From contig JASFAU010000006.1 in NCBI GenBank assembly GCA_039704465.1, positions 1,178,001 through 1,242,000 of the forward strand: a stretch of 64,000 bases of DNA. Direction: 5' to 3'. Numbering within the stretch: the first letter of the stretch is position 1; each line of letters opens with the position of its first letter. Made by a program: the position numbers and the translations under genes. The notes under the pieces are model-generated. The model saw nothing but the letters and a program-made list of their open reading frames with translations, was not told where the DNA came from and did not search any database. The stretch comes from Plasmodiophora brassicae (lineage: Eukaryota; Endomyxa; Phytomyxea; Plasmodiophorida; Plasmodiophoridae). This document shows positions 44,411 through 54,923 of the stretch, piece after piece.

Positions 44411-45189
44411 GACGCCGCCGACTCGCCGACGCCGGGTGCACCGGCCCGACGATGCCGGCTGCACGGACCGAGGGCGGGTGCTGCGCCCAACGGCACACGG
44501 CGACGTCCTCAAGCAAGCGCCTGCTGGGGATGGCACGCCCGACCCAAAGCCCCTGCCCTAATCATGGTGGCCAGGTTGTGGTGGACCGACACGCACGGGA
44601 CGGGCTGAAAACGATTCGCGCACGTCTGGTTGTCCGTCCGATCGGGGTCGGGGGCTCGGGGCAGTCCGCTGTGGGCGCGCCGCGCAACCCCCCACGCCCC
44701 GGGCCGCCCGTCCCTGCTCGTCGTCGCGCTCGCTGCCCGCCCCACATTGGCTGCTGTTGTTCACACGCACTGGGCGTCGACTCGTAGACCCGTTCATGTC
44801 CTGACCCGGTCCCGCTTGCACGCTGCTGCTGGGTGACCATGGATCCTGTGGACGGCGGCGCTGTGCGTGCCCAGTAGGCGCCCGGTCGGTCGCAGGCGCT
44901 CGACTGACCGGCTCGCTGGCTAGGCCCAGGACGCGTCCCGCACGAACGTCAGTGCCGCCAGAGCCGTCTTCGCCGGCCTTGCCGCTGTGTCGTCGGCGCC
45001 GACGCCCACCGGCAAATCGGCACCCAAGATCGTCACCGTGGACGCGGCGCCGGACGACGACGACGACAACGTGGGCAGCACGGCGGCTCGTGGATCGGGG
45101 GAGCCCATCACCAGGACGCCCAGGCCGGCGCATGACGCGAGCGCAGCATTCGTACGGTCTCCCCTATGCGGATCTGCGATCTGATCCTG
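44411..45189. other. GC-rich intergenic region
   Basis: Long frames on both strands reflect base composition only. No domain or splice structure found. Confidence 0.4.
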
Positions 45190-45216
45190 ACGATCCTGTG
45201 CCTGCCTGGTAGAGCT

Positions 45217-46365
45217 TCACCAAGACGCCCACCATGAAGCACTCGACGTCAAAGTCGGTCCATTCCGAGCGTTGCCGTGCTGGACCCGTCTGATCCTAAC
45301 TGCCCCGCGAAACAGTGACGGGTCGTCGACGCTGTCGCCGGCCGACACCCCTCGAGAGAAGGTCCTATCGAAGCAGTCGTCTGCAACCAGCGATGATGCC
45401 GGCAGGTAGACGACCCCGGGGCGGCCAATTATTGTGGGCTTGCTTCGACGGCTCAATGCAGTGACCGCCGCAGGGACGCGCTGTCGACTCCGGCGCCGTC
45501 GTCGAAATCCGGGCCGGCCAAGACGCTGCCGTTCGGCAAGGCAGATCCGGCGTCAGTGCCACTCGTACAGCTGTGCACCCTGGTTTTATGCTGAATAGGG
45601 GCGCACCCACAATACCAGGACACCAGCAGGAGCAGGACATAAAGTGAGCGGTACCGTCGTTGGCCTGGCGTCGTCGGGCAACGATGATGCGCCAAATAGG
45701 TACGACGGTACGCCTCGAAGTTGCGCCCGGTTGTTCTGATTTGGGTTGGCTTCCGTATAACAAGCAGGGATTCCACAACGCCTGTAGCTGATGCACTTCG
45801 GCCCAACTCTGTACTGGCGAAGGCGGCGTCGTTCAACACGGACAGCAACAGGTTGGATGACGGGGCACACTGGTGACGCGCGCAACTGACACCTTTGCAG
45901 GTCGTCCACGAGGTCGAACAGCAACAATGCGGCGCCCGACGGCGGACGACGTGGCGTGCTGGCCGTGGCGTCATCTTTCAACAGAGGAACGACAGAACCC
46001 AGGTACGCGCATCGTTGCGCCGGTGATATCGGGTGCTGACTTGGCGTATGAATCAGTTCCAGCACCGCGCCGAGTGATGATACCGAGCCGGCGAACTCAA
46101 CGTCGGTGCTCAAGATGGCAGATCCGAGGAACAGGTGTGTTCGTTGACCTATCCCGCTGCGTCGATACATGCTACTTCTAGTAACACGCCCTTTGTGTAG
46201 GACGACGACGACGGAGTCGGCCACAAAGGCCAGGTCAGCAACCATTTTGTATCGTCGCGGCCTACATGGCAGGACAAGCTGACAGGTCGCGTTCATAGGG
46301 TGTCCATGTCGGTTGATGTCGAGCAGGTGTCCGGATCCCTGTCGGCTCCCGTACGATACCCGCAT
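45217..46365 (-). other. Possible multi-exon or decaying gene, exons unresolved
   Basis: Separate minus-strand frames contain protein-like segments in order: MVADLAFVADSVVVVLHKG (near 46230), STDVEFAGSVSSLGAVLELI, GAALLLFDLVDDLQ, NLLLSVLNDAAFASTELGRS, NGSVLAGPDFDDGAGVDSAS and GVVYLPASSLVADDCFDRTF (to about 45320). The frame changes between them. Some GT-AG pairs fit, such as one from about 46036 to 45972, but I could not find a full consistent exon set. Either introns remain unassigned or the gene is degenerate. No family recognised. Confidence 0.3.
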
Positions 46366-46407
46366 TGCATGCCGACGACACGCGGGTTGACCATTGCGTG
46401 ATTTGTA

Positions 46408-46653
46408 TCAGGCCTCATCGTCTAGCGACGCTGGATCCGCATCCCGGCTTCGATCTGCATTGTCGGCCACCGGCATCTCAGGCGCGCCGGAGGACTCGGC
46501 GGCCACCGATGCCAGCTCGAGTTCTCGTCTAATGAAGTGGGTGGTCACAATCGCGTACGTCTGAACGTTGTTGAACTGATGAGGATTCTGGGCCAGGCGG
46601 CCATCGAAGCTGGTCTCCGATCTGCAAGCCCGTATCAATATAACGCCGGCCAT
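46408..46653 (-). CDS. Small hypothetical protein
   Basis: 81 residues from an ATG at 46653; the longer open frame extends to 46845 but would overlap the divergent gene on +. The middle (FNNVQTYAIVTTHFIRRELELASVA) is helix-like and the tail is acidic (ADNADRSRDADPASLDDEA). No family recognised. Confidence 0.3.
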   Translation of the reverse strand: MAGVILIRACRSETSFDGRLAQNPHQFNNVQTYAIVTTHFIRRELELASVAAESSGAPEMPVADNADRSRDADPASLDDEA

Positions 46654-46702
46654 GATGCTCCCTGGCAGCACGCCGCGTTCGTCCAAGGCAAGTATCACGA
46701 CC

Positions 46703-47259
46703 ATGAACGATCCGGTGCCGACAGGCACCAGTTCGGACGGGACACAGGACAAGCCCAGCGTCAGCGTCGACCAGGCGCTATTGGCACGGCCATCGATTCG
46801 TGCCCAGTCGAGGCGCCGTGGTACGGCATCAAAGTTTACTACCAACGATCAGAGTACATTGGACGAGGTCGAGAAGCAGGCCGCTATGAGAATCGAGGCG
46901 CACGGCCCCGAACAGTCTGTTCAGCCGGGTACGGCCAGGCATGCGAGTCACACCTGTGTTCACGTCTGACGTTGATGGCAGTTGTCAGGACCGTTGCAAC
47001 GCATTCCAGTCCAGGTCATTGCGCACTGGTCGTCGCCGTTCGCGAAGCCATCGATACCCTGAAGGAGGTGACGGCCACGGCGGCACCCGAGCAGCTGAGC
47101 GCTCCGGCGGCTCTGGCCGTCAGCAAGGCCGTTCAGATGCTGGAACACGCCATTGCGGAACACGGAGTCGTGTCGGAGGTCCAGGTTGGATCGAAGCAGG
47201 TCGGCGGAGCGTGTGAGTCGGGTCACGCCGATATCGTACCGACTGGTGATGGTATCTAG
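46703..47259 (+). CDS. Hypothetical protein, 2 exons
   Basis: Exons 46703-46928 and 47015-47259 give about 156 residues. The 86-bp intron has a GTACGG donor, common in this window, and a CCAG acceptor in matching phase. Exon 2 is convincingly helical (VVAVREAIDTLKEV, ALAVSKAVQMLEHAIAEHG). The final codons may instead be spliced onward: a 50-codon frame at 47321-47473 (MNVLEYPEVVVDIEARL, with CHVC) could be a last exon or a separate small gene. No family recognised. Confidence 0.4.
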
Positions 47260-47622
47260 GATGAACGGGTCGTGGTCCTGTCAGCTGCCACGACGACATC
47301 GGTGTCGGAGGTGCTATAAATGAACGTACTGGAGTATCCTGAGGTCGTGGTGGATATCGAGGCGAGGCTTGATCCGGATTCGCGGGGCGGTGCGAGCGTC
47401 AGGCCGGGCCCCTGCCATGTGTGCACGGCCGCACTCGCAGAGGCACGGAGCCGCGTCGACCTATGTGCATAAGTATGTACTGTAGGTAACCTGTACCGGT
47501 ACTATTCTGGTGCGGCAGGCCGTCTGACCGGATGGTGAGGGGCGCGCAGTCCGCGCCCGTCCCCGGTCAGGTCCGGGTCGTTGGCCGCCACGTCACTCGT
47601 GACATCCGGCCGTCCGCCGCGT

Positions 47623-48830
47623 ATGGCCGCCGTTGCGCCCGACGACCTCGCTGATCTGCTTGCCGATGCCGACAATGCCACGACGCCGTCAGAATGCATC
47701 CGCGTCGCAGCCAAGCTACAGAGCGTGCTGCTGGATCGCCCCGACCTCAGTGAGCGCATTGCACCGGCCCTCGATCGTGTCGACCTGCGACATCACCTGC
47801 ACGGGGTCGAAATGGGCATTGCGCAAAAGCTGATGGTCGCTTGCCGCATCTTCATTTGCGTCGGCATCTTCGTATGCACGGTACCCGTCTTGTTCTGTGG
47901 TACGTGCCTAACGGTACCGTCATGTTGCATGCTAGGACAGGTCGCGGACTGACGATGCATTATCGACTGATTAGTAGCATTGCTATTACCGCTGAATCCT
48001 GTCCTGCGCCGTATCGGCCTGAACGACATGCAGATGCCGACCGAGGTCGTGCAGCAACAGTTCTTCCGATGGGCAGCCTTATGCCTCGGATTGCAGGTCG
48101 GTGCGTCCATGAGGCATCGATCTTCCCTTCGCGTGCCTAAACCTGTGCTGTGTGCCCACAGGTGCGCGTCATTGGCACGGAAAAACTGCCATGCCGCCCG
48201 TACCTGTTCATGTTCTCGCACGGGTCCATGCTCGACCCGATTGCCCTTGGCGCCATCTCACCGGTGCCGTTACGGTTCATCGGCAAGAGGGTCTTATTCA
48301 TGGTCCCGATCATCGGATGGCTGTTCGCCCTGTATGGGCACATCCCGATTGATCGGCAATCTAGGACGGACGCTATCGAGTCGTTGAAGGCTGGCGCACG
48401 GTTGATGGTTAGGTCAGGGGCGTCCATTGGTATTGCACCAGAAGGCACCCGCAGCCTGACCGGGCACTTACAATCGTTCAAGAAAGGCCCCTTCCACATG
48501 GCGATCCGTACTCGCATGCCCGTTGTGCCTGTCATCATCGAGGACGCCTACCAGCTGCTGCCGCCCCGTCGATGGCTGCCCCGACCAGGATGCGTTACTG
48601 TCAGAGCCCTGTCTCCAATTGCTGTCTCCGATCAAGATACTGTCGAAGGCCTGTCGCGCACCGTTCGCCAAGCTATTCTAGCTGCCCTAGCGTCGCCTGC
48701 CCATGGCAAGAGCAATGACCGTCTGTACACGTTCGACGAAGCCATCTTCACTGTGCTACCTCTCGGCTTGCTATGCATCACTGGCTATCTCTACCTCGTT
48801 CGGCATTGGCTACTACAGCAATTCATTTGA
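47623..48830 (+). CDS. PlsC-type 1-acylglycerol-3-phosphate acyltransferase-like (3 exons)
   Basis: Exons 47623-47899, 47978-48096 and 48162-48830 give 354 residues; introns of 78 and 65 bp keep phase, the first join giving VPVLFC/ALLLPLNPVLRRI. A hydrophobic anchor (MVACRIFICVGIFVCTVPVL) precedes the catalytic domain. Acyltransferase motifs: HX4D at SHGSMLD (His152, Asp157), GHIPIDRQ, PEGTRS (225-230), FKKGPFHMAIRTRMPVVPVI. A second hydrophobic stretch at the C-terminus (FTVLPLGLLCITGYLYLV) suggests membrane anchoring at both ends. Such enzymes acylate lysophospholipids in the ER. Substrate is not determinable. Confidence 0.87.
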
Positions 48831-49098
48831 TAACGAAATTATTCTGTTCTGCATACGTATAACATTGAGGAGCTGGTAGGGAACGACTACCTATTGTAGG
48901 TCCCGGCAACGTAATGTATTTTACGCCAATAAATTATTCGTCGACGCAAACGTAAAATAAAGTAGGAAAACGTAATAGGGGTGCCCGAAAACGACGACAC
49001 GTTGTCCACTACTGTTAGAGGGTCGCCTCGGACGAACTGGAAGTGGTAATGTTGCATACCACATGAAACGCTACCTCGCAGTCTCCAAGATCACGTCT
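48831..49098. other. AT-richer spacer
   Basis: Contains several TTTACG/CGTAAA blocks at 48900-48980 in alternating orientation, possibly the end of a mobile element or a terminator region of the acyltransferase gene. No gene. Confidence 0.4.
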
Positions 49099-49883
49099 TC
49101 ACGTCTCGCTCAGGCGCCATTTCCAACGTTTAATGCTCTGAAGAGCCCGTCCTACTGCTTGCCGAACACTATTGTGACGACGCGGGATACTTCTTCCGCA
49201 TACCGCCTTGGCAACTGCCATCGGTACCAATGACCTGTCAGCCCCACTGTCTAGTACGGCTGGCTGTGGCCCATCTAGCGCTGATAGCGTGACATTGATC
49301 TGGTTGGTGACGCCAACTGGTATTCCAGCCTCAATGCCCGTTGCAAGTTTGTCGTAACTTGCGCACCGCCGCGTGCGTGTTGCGAGTACCGTTATCTCAG
49401 TCATCAGTATATGTGCCACGCTGTTTATTAGTCTTCTTCGACTTCGCGTCCTCCCACACTTCCTTAACGGATCTGGACCTCGAGGCATCGACAATGCCAG
49501 CACAATGACTTTTTGTCATCCGCCTCGATCGTAGGCTTCTGGCATCCGGCGGCCCAGGTCCCTCCGTCCTGGTCGTCTTGACGTGGGCGCTTCTTGCCCT
49601 TGGCGGGGTCTTTCTTGGTAGATTTGCCGGACTCTTCCGCCGCCCCGCGCCGGACGTTCGCCAGGTGCTGGTAGTGTCGCACGTCGTCGAACGTCGTGGC
49701 CTTTTCCTCCAACAGCCGCAGGGGACCCCTCGCGTCGGTCTTCAGCGATTTCAACGAGGTTTCCAGCCGCTCGTTCCCGGCCACCCGGCCTTCAGTGTTG
49801 TGGCACGGTCGCGACGGGGGTCGCGCAGCCGCGCAGTTTGAATAAACCTCAACCGCCCCAGCGCGAGAGGATCGCAAATGCAA
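49099..49883 (-). pseudogene. Gag-protease remnant of an LTR retroelement
   Basis: Two minus-strand frames. The upstream one (49883-49464) has a charged gag-like tail (KDPAKGKKRPRQDDQDGG) ending in a broken zinc knuckle CWHC. The other (49503-49099) has an aspartic protease site, PAVLDSGADRSLVP, in a different frame. No pol follows. The gag start region shares a short block (TTTATTCAAA then GCGCGGCTGCGCGACC) with the gag remnant at 53590. Confidence 0.7.
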
Positions 49884-50240
49884 GCCTCTCTATTTATCAA
49901 CCGCCCCAGTTTTTGCTCAACCGCCCCAGGTTTTGCTCAACCGCCCCGAGAGCCTCGTGAATGCAATCCCCTCTATTTAAATAGGGAGGATCGTGATTGC
50001 AAGCCTCCCTGTTTATATAGACAGGGAGGATCGTGATTCCAAGCCTCTCTCTTTATATAAGGGAGAGAGTATATAAATAGAGAGGCTTGGAATCACGATG
50101 CCAAACCTCTCTATTAGAGAAAAACGAGAGTGTCGTAAATCCAAGGCTCTCTATTAAAAAAAAACGGCGACGCTCACAAGGTCTCCCACTAAAATAGAGA
50201 GAATCGTGAACCCAATCCGCTCTTTTCCATCAGGTGCCCG
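49850..50240. repeat. Array of short hairpins with a CAACCGCCCCAG spacer repeat
   Basis: A series of units of roughly 40-55 bp, each with a purine stem, a loop like ATCGTGATTGCAAG and the matching pyrimidine stem. Clear stems: GAGAGG/CCTCTC at 49865-49890; AGGGAGG/CCTCCCT at 49983-50010; a similar unit from 50023; and GAGAG/CTCTC at 50126-50151. 50030-50050 and 50079-50099 are perfect inverted copies. Units are joined by AT-rich TATTTATA-type spacers. CAACCGCCCC occurs four times at 49849-49947. No coding capacity. Confidence 0.8.
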
Positions 50241-50439
50241 ATGAGGCGCTCTATTACCCCATTTGTTTGCCGAAATACGTCCCCACATGCTGACCCATCG
50301 ACAGCGGACCCCGGACGAACACTGCCCAACCTGAACGTCCGATCCGAAGGGCCCCATTTCAGTTCTCTGGCCCCTCTACGTACTACAGCTACTGCGCTGA
50401 GTAGTGTCTCACAACCGATTCCTCTGATTTAGTAATTAC

Positions 50440-52849
50440 TCACAAGATTTGACGCTGCTCGCGGAGATTACGTCGTACCCGCTGGAAGTTCCCAGATACC
50501 TTCCGCCTCGAATATCGACTACCCGGCGTCGGCCCATCAAACTCGGCCATCATGAGCCGTTCTCCCTCGTCGAAAAACCGCTCAACAGATGCTTTCCATG
50601 TCACATTCTGCAATGCAGGCTCTCGCCAGGCAGGCAGCGAAGCGCCGCATGGCTTGAACCGCGAAATAATAATATCACGACACCACATGGCGTCGTTCAG
50701 CATCTTCTTTTTCACCGCCGCCAGACCGGCCGCCCAACGTCCCCCACCCGCTCCAATATTGCACATGTATGCGAATGCAGCAGCTTGCCCAGCTCTCCAA
50801 TCGGATCGGATCGGCAGCGTGTTCGTCGCCAACGACACGGGACCAGTCGCGCCCAAAGCGAAAGCAGGCGTCTCCGACGTCGATGTAGCAGCCGCAGCTT
50901 CCTCTGAACAGGCGTCTGCCATGTCAACCTCCGTAGTTTCTTTCTTGGAAACAAGGTCTGCAGCCATCGTTGTCACAACAGGTTTCAGCATCGTGGCCAC
51001 CTCCTTGGCGACGCAACCAGCTATTCGAGCAGGATCGACCACAACACTGCACACGTCAACCTCTGACTGGCGTCTCAGCAGCTCCTCCTCTCGAATTGCA
51101 AGCTGGCGTTCCCGTTCTTCGATACGCGCTTGAGCGACTGCCAGTTGAACCGCTGTCGGTGCAACTGGATTCCTGTCATGGAAATCCCCAACGCACAGAG
51201 ACGCCCACCGACTGATCATACTGAAAGGAATCCCGAGCTGATCCGACACGAACGCCCACCGAGTAGTCATCAGTGACGGCGACCCACCGGCATCTTCGGG
51301 CCATTGCCCCAACTCCGCCAACGCTCGCAGCTGCGCCGCCAGCAGGTGACGTCGTACGCCCACGTCGAGACTGGTGAACAGCCAATCTGATAACTTCAAC
51401 AGGCTTGATCGCTCTTCTTGATTAAGCTTGTCGGCGAACTTAAGATCATACTGAACAATGCGAGGATCGCCGTCCGTAGTGACCCCTCGACCGGCCAGAG
51501 CGCAGCCAGCCTGATAGTCCAGTTCCGGCGCGTACTCGTTGCCATAATGAGTATCCCGCGTATCCGAATCCGACCAATTTCCGCGCTGGTTCTGCGCTGC
51601 ACGAGACACGCCCGCAACCTTCATGTCCATGACAGCCGACTTTCTGCACAAGTGCGATTTCTGCTTGTCAGTCGATAGAACAGGCAAGCCATCCCCGTTG
51701 TCCCCGAACACAGGCGCTAATCCACCAATTTTCTTCAGCTGGCCGGTGATAAACCCTGCAGGATTCGACTTCCCGTCCAACAGCGTTCGCGATGAAGGAC
51801 CGCGCACAAGAGACATGACCCCGATGGCTACAGCGGCATCCAGAAGTACCTCCCGGTCGCATATCGTCGCTAGTTTCTGCGGCAATGACCCCCTTGCAAG
51901 CGCCTACGTACACATTTCGCGACTCAGGAGTCATAACGTCCAAACTACAATAACATATTTCAATGTTACCTTGGGACGTGCCACAGTGCACAGCAGCCCG
52001 CCTGAAAACGGATCGATCTCAATGTCTCGCAATGTTATAGCGCCAAGGTCGCTCATCCGGCAGCATAGGTGGCGAGCAACCACCATGCATACGTACACAT
52101 CAATGCTGTCCGACGTATTGATCCTGTCCACACGTTACGCTGACGTTAAGATTCTCCAACCGAACTCGCCCACCTGAAATACGTACCTCAACAGCGTCTT
52201 TACAAGCCGAAGAAAGCCATCCCTGGACAGCGACTCTGCGCCATTCGTCAGTTTCCCTATCAAAGCACATGTTCTCGAACCCGCCAAGCGACCTCTCAAA
52301 ACCACACAACTTACGTCCTTCAGTTATAGCCCGCTGCATCATCACCTTCTTGATTCTTTGGTTTACCACTTTCTTCGCCTTATCCGAACACATCGAATCA
52401 ACCGCATCGATGCGACCGAAAAAGTCCCGGCACAGTACGACACGAACGCCCTGCACATACTGACAGACACTGCGGAAGGAGCGCAATGTCGACTTCCTCA
52501 GCAGGTGCTCCACGAATCCGCCGGTAACCCGTTCCGTGAACAGTGCATTAGGCGCTCTGCCCTCTTCAATCAAGCGTCGGAGCTCGGCCGCCTCCGCAAA
52601 CGCGACCTTTCCCACCGACTTTTCCACCTGCAGATACTCCCACAAGTACCCCATTCCGATCGTCTCCTGCGCCCGGGAGCTGATAGACATCCGACTTCCG
52701 GTAAACGCGTCGACCTGGTTAACATCAGCGTACAAACGCCCATCGTCCTCACCCCTTGCCTCACTTACGTCATCGAGGTCATCTCTCGTCCGTTTTTGCC
52801 CACAGCCCGCCATACCCCACACGTCCACCGTCAGTCCGTCACCCTCCAC
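50440..52849 (-). pseudogene. Crypton-like tyrosine recombinase element, frame broken or introns unresolved
   Basis: Three consecutive minus-strand frames (52849-52100, 52131-51931, 51885-50440) form one protein in order. The middle one carries the first catalytic Arg region (VARHLCCRMSDLGAITLRDI). The third begins with the rest of a tyrosine recombinase: SHLCRKSAVMDM (HxxR), GNWSDSD, and Tyr in DTHYGNEYA. It continues with a coiled coil (RIEERERQLAIREEELLRRQ) and a C-terminal DNA-binding-like domain ending GSRYSRRKVSGNFQRV, resembling the GCR1_C domain of Cryptons. Possible GTACGT and GTAACA donors exist at both gaps but no pair keeps phase, so frameshifts are likely. Ends of the element not found. 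Confidence 0.7.
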
Positions 52850-52931
52850 ACGCCCGATCGCGTTTCGAATCGCCCGCTACGCATTTTGCGGCGGTTGAGT
52901 CCGCGCCTGGGGCGCTTGAGCGATTATTATA

Positions 52932-53552
52932 GAATAAACGTCCACGGCAACCGACGGCTTCGGCAGTCGGTTAATTCCGTGTTGTGGAGACAATAGTCGT
53001 CCGTCGTGTCGTCTCCTGACCGACCTTAACCGTTCGTCACCGTCTGTCGTCGCATCGTCTGTCGCCGTCTGTCGTCACCGTCTGTCGCCGTCTGTCGTCA
53101 CCGTCTGTCGTCGCATCGTCTGTCGCCGTCTGTCGTCACCGTCTGTCGCCGTCTGTCGTCACCGTCTGTCGTCGCATCGTCTGTCGCCGTCTGTCGTCAC
53201 CGTCTGTCGCCGTCTGTCGTCACCGTCTGTACATGTCGTCGCATCGTCTGTCGTCGTCTGTCGTCACCGTCTGTCGTTGCATCGTCTCTCGTCTACCTTC
53301 GGCCTGTCCGCCCCCTTCGTTCTCCGATCGTGTACGTATCGATGACGGTCACGCGCTCCGGCTCGACGACAGACGGTGACGACAGACGGCGACAGACGGT
53401 GACGACAGACGGCGACAGACGATGCGACGACAGACGGTGACGAACGGTTAAAGTCGGTTAAGATGTCAGGAGACGACACGACGGACGACTATTGTCTCCA
53501 CAACACGGAATTAACCGACTGCCGAAGCCGTCGGTTGCCGTGGACGTTTATT
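52932..53552. repeat. Palindromic LTR-like sequence with a TCTGTCGTC satellite
   Basis: 52932-53020 and 53463-53552 are reverse complements with no difference seen by eye over about 88 bp (start AATAAACGTCCACGGCAACC). The similarity continues inward through the satellite. 53041-53280 is a tandem array of CCGTCTGTCGTC and CATCGTCTGTCG units. A diverged relative of the outer block occurs at 61953 before another gag. The AATAAA may be a polyadenylation signal of an LTR. Confidence 0.8.
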
Positions 53553-53589
53553 CAAAGTGCGCGGCTGCGCGACCCGTCGCGGCCGTGCC

Positions 53590-54539
53590 ATGAAGCCAAG
53601 TGCCCAACGACGCCTTCCTCTCCCATCGACCCAACGACCCTGGCCGATGTGGACGCCGCCGATCGCGCCCTCGCGGGTGTCTTACGGGACTTCCAGATCC
53701 AACAGATGCGTTCTTCACGGAAATGCGGGCTCGCGCTGAGGAGCAGCTGAAGATCTTTACCACCGCGCTCGCCAGTCCACACTCTACGCCGCCTACGCCC
53801 ATGACCGATCCCTCGACAACATCTGCTGAGCCGTCGTCACATAGCAACGATCCTGTTGTCACGACGACTAGTGTGTCGTTGAGCGAATTTTCCGGCAATT
53901 CCGACGACCTGCCGGCGAGCGAGTGGCTGGCGCTATTCGCTAGGTAGTATTGCCCGCGTCGACCTCTCATCGACCCAGCCACTGTCAGCGGGTGCTCGCG
54001 CGCTCCTGGCTAGCTGCCTGAAGGGCGAAGCGCGTTTCGTTTTTCGTCAAATGGATGCGGCCGCCTCTCCAGCAGCGTTGGCCGCGCTGCTCCGGTTTAA
54101 TTTTCCAGAACCGGACGTCGAGACCCTCGAATCCCGGTTCGACGCCCTTCGTCAAACCGGACCGTTCGATGCTCATCTGCGTCGGTTCATGTACCTGTAC
54201 AACGCCGTACAGTCGGGCTCGAAGGGCGAGTACAGTCTCCCGTCAAAGCGCCTGGCGACAAAGTTCCGCAAGTCGCTCGCCCCAGAGCTTTCGACCGAGC
54301 TCTTCAAGCTCAATCCGCCGACATTCGACGCCATGGTCAAAGAGGCAGCGCGCCTGGTCCCCCTCTATACCCCGGCACACGCACTCCTCGCTACGGATGC
54401 CTCGCCGACCACTCGGACCAAGCTAACGCCGGATGAGCGCGAGCGCTGCAAACGGCAAGGATTGTGTATGTATTGCCGGCAGCCCGGACATATGGTCGCA
54501 ACATGCCCACATCGTCCGCCGGGAAATGGTCAAGGGTGA
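53590..54539 (+). pseudogene. Retroelement gag with CCHC knuckle, frameshifted
   Basis: Protein-like pieces in three frames: LADVDAADRALAGVLRDF, then [33 protein letters not shown], then from about 53946 [20 protein letters not shown] to the end. Frame changes occur near 53705 and 53943. The last frame ends with a canonical zinc knuckle [32 protein letters not shown] matches FSGSDGLSTTRWLTAF of the gag at 62162, so both belong to one family. No protease or pol remains; the mariner copy 2 starts 78 bp further on. Confidence 0.85.
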
Positions 54540-54923
54540 CTGCTCCCGTGTCACGACTGAGTCGTGTTGGCGACTCAGCCTGCACCAAATTGGGCTCCTT
54601 CGTAGCGCAATAGGTACTTACGGTGGAAACAAATATTTCTGCCCGTCGGTGCAAAAAGGAAAGGTTTCGTCGACATAGTCAATTTTGAGATAAGTATATC
54701 ATCGGAAAGCTCTCGAACTGGCGAATCTGATGGTATAGTTTGTTTCGTTACGCTGGACATAGAAAGTGCTCATATTTGGTCGGAAACCCCTTGCCATAGT
54801 CAGTCCTCAGAGGACACCGTCACTAAATAAGGGCGGTCGCGGAGTGCGTGCTGGGACCGGCGGCGCTTCCTGGGCAGCAGGCGCGCAAAATGAACTTCTT
54901 GTGTGGCTGACAACGACTCCTGC

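Noticed and set aside
44558..45133. 191-codon minus-strand frame in GC-rich spacer
   Set aside because: Low-complexity Arg/Gly composition, no start context or homology pattern.
47321..47473. 50-codon frame MNVLEYPEVVVDIEARL as a separate gene
   Set aside because: Too short to support alone; kept as a possible last exon of the gene at 46703.
49850..50240. CRISPR-like hairpin repeats
   Set aside because: Stems vary, spacers are short AT-rich and not unique inserts, there are no cas genes, and the host is eukaryotic.
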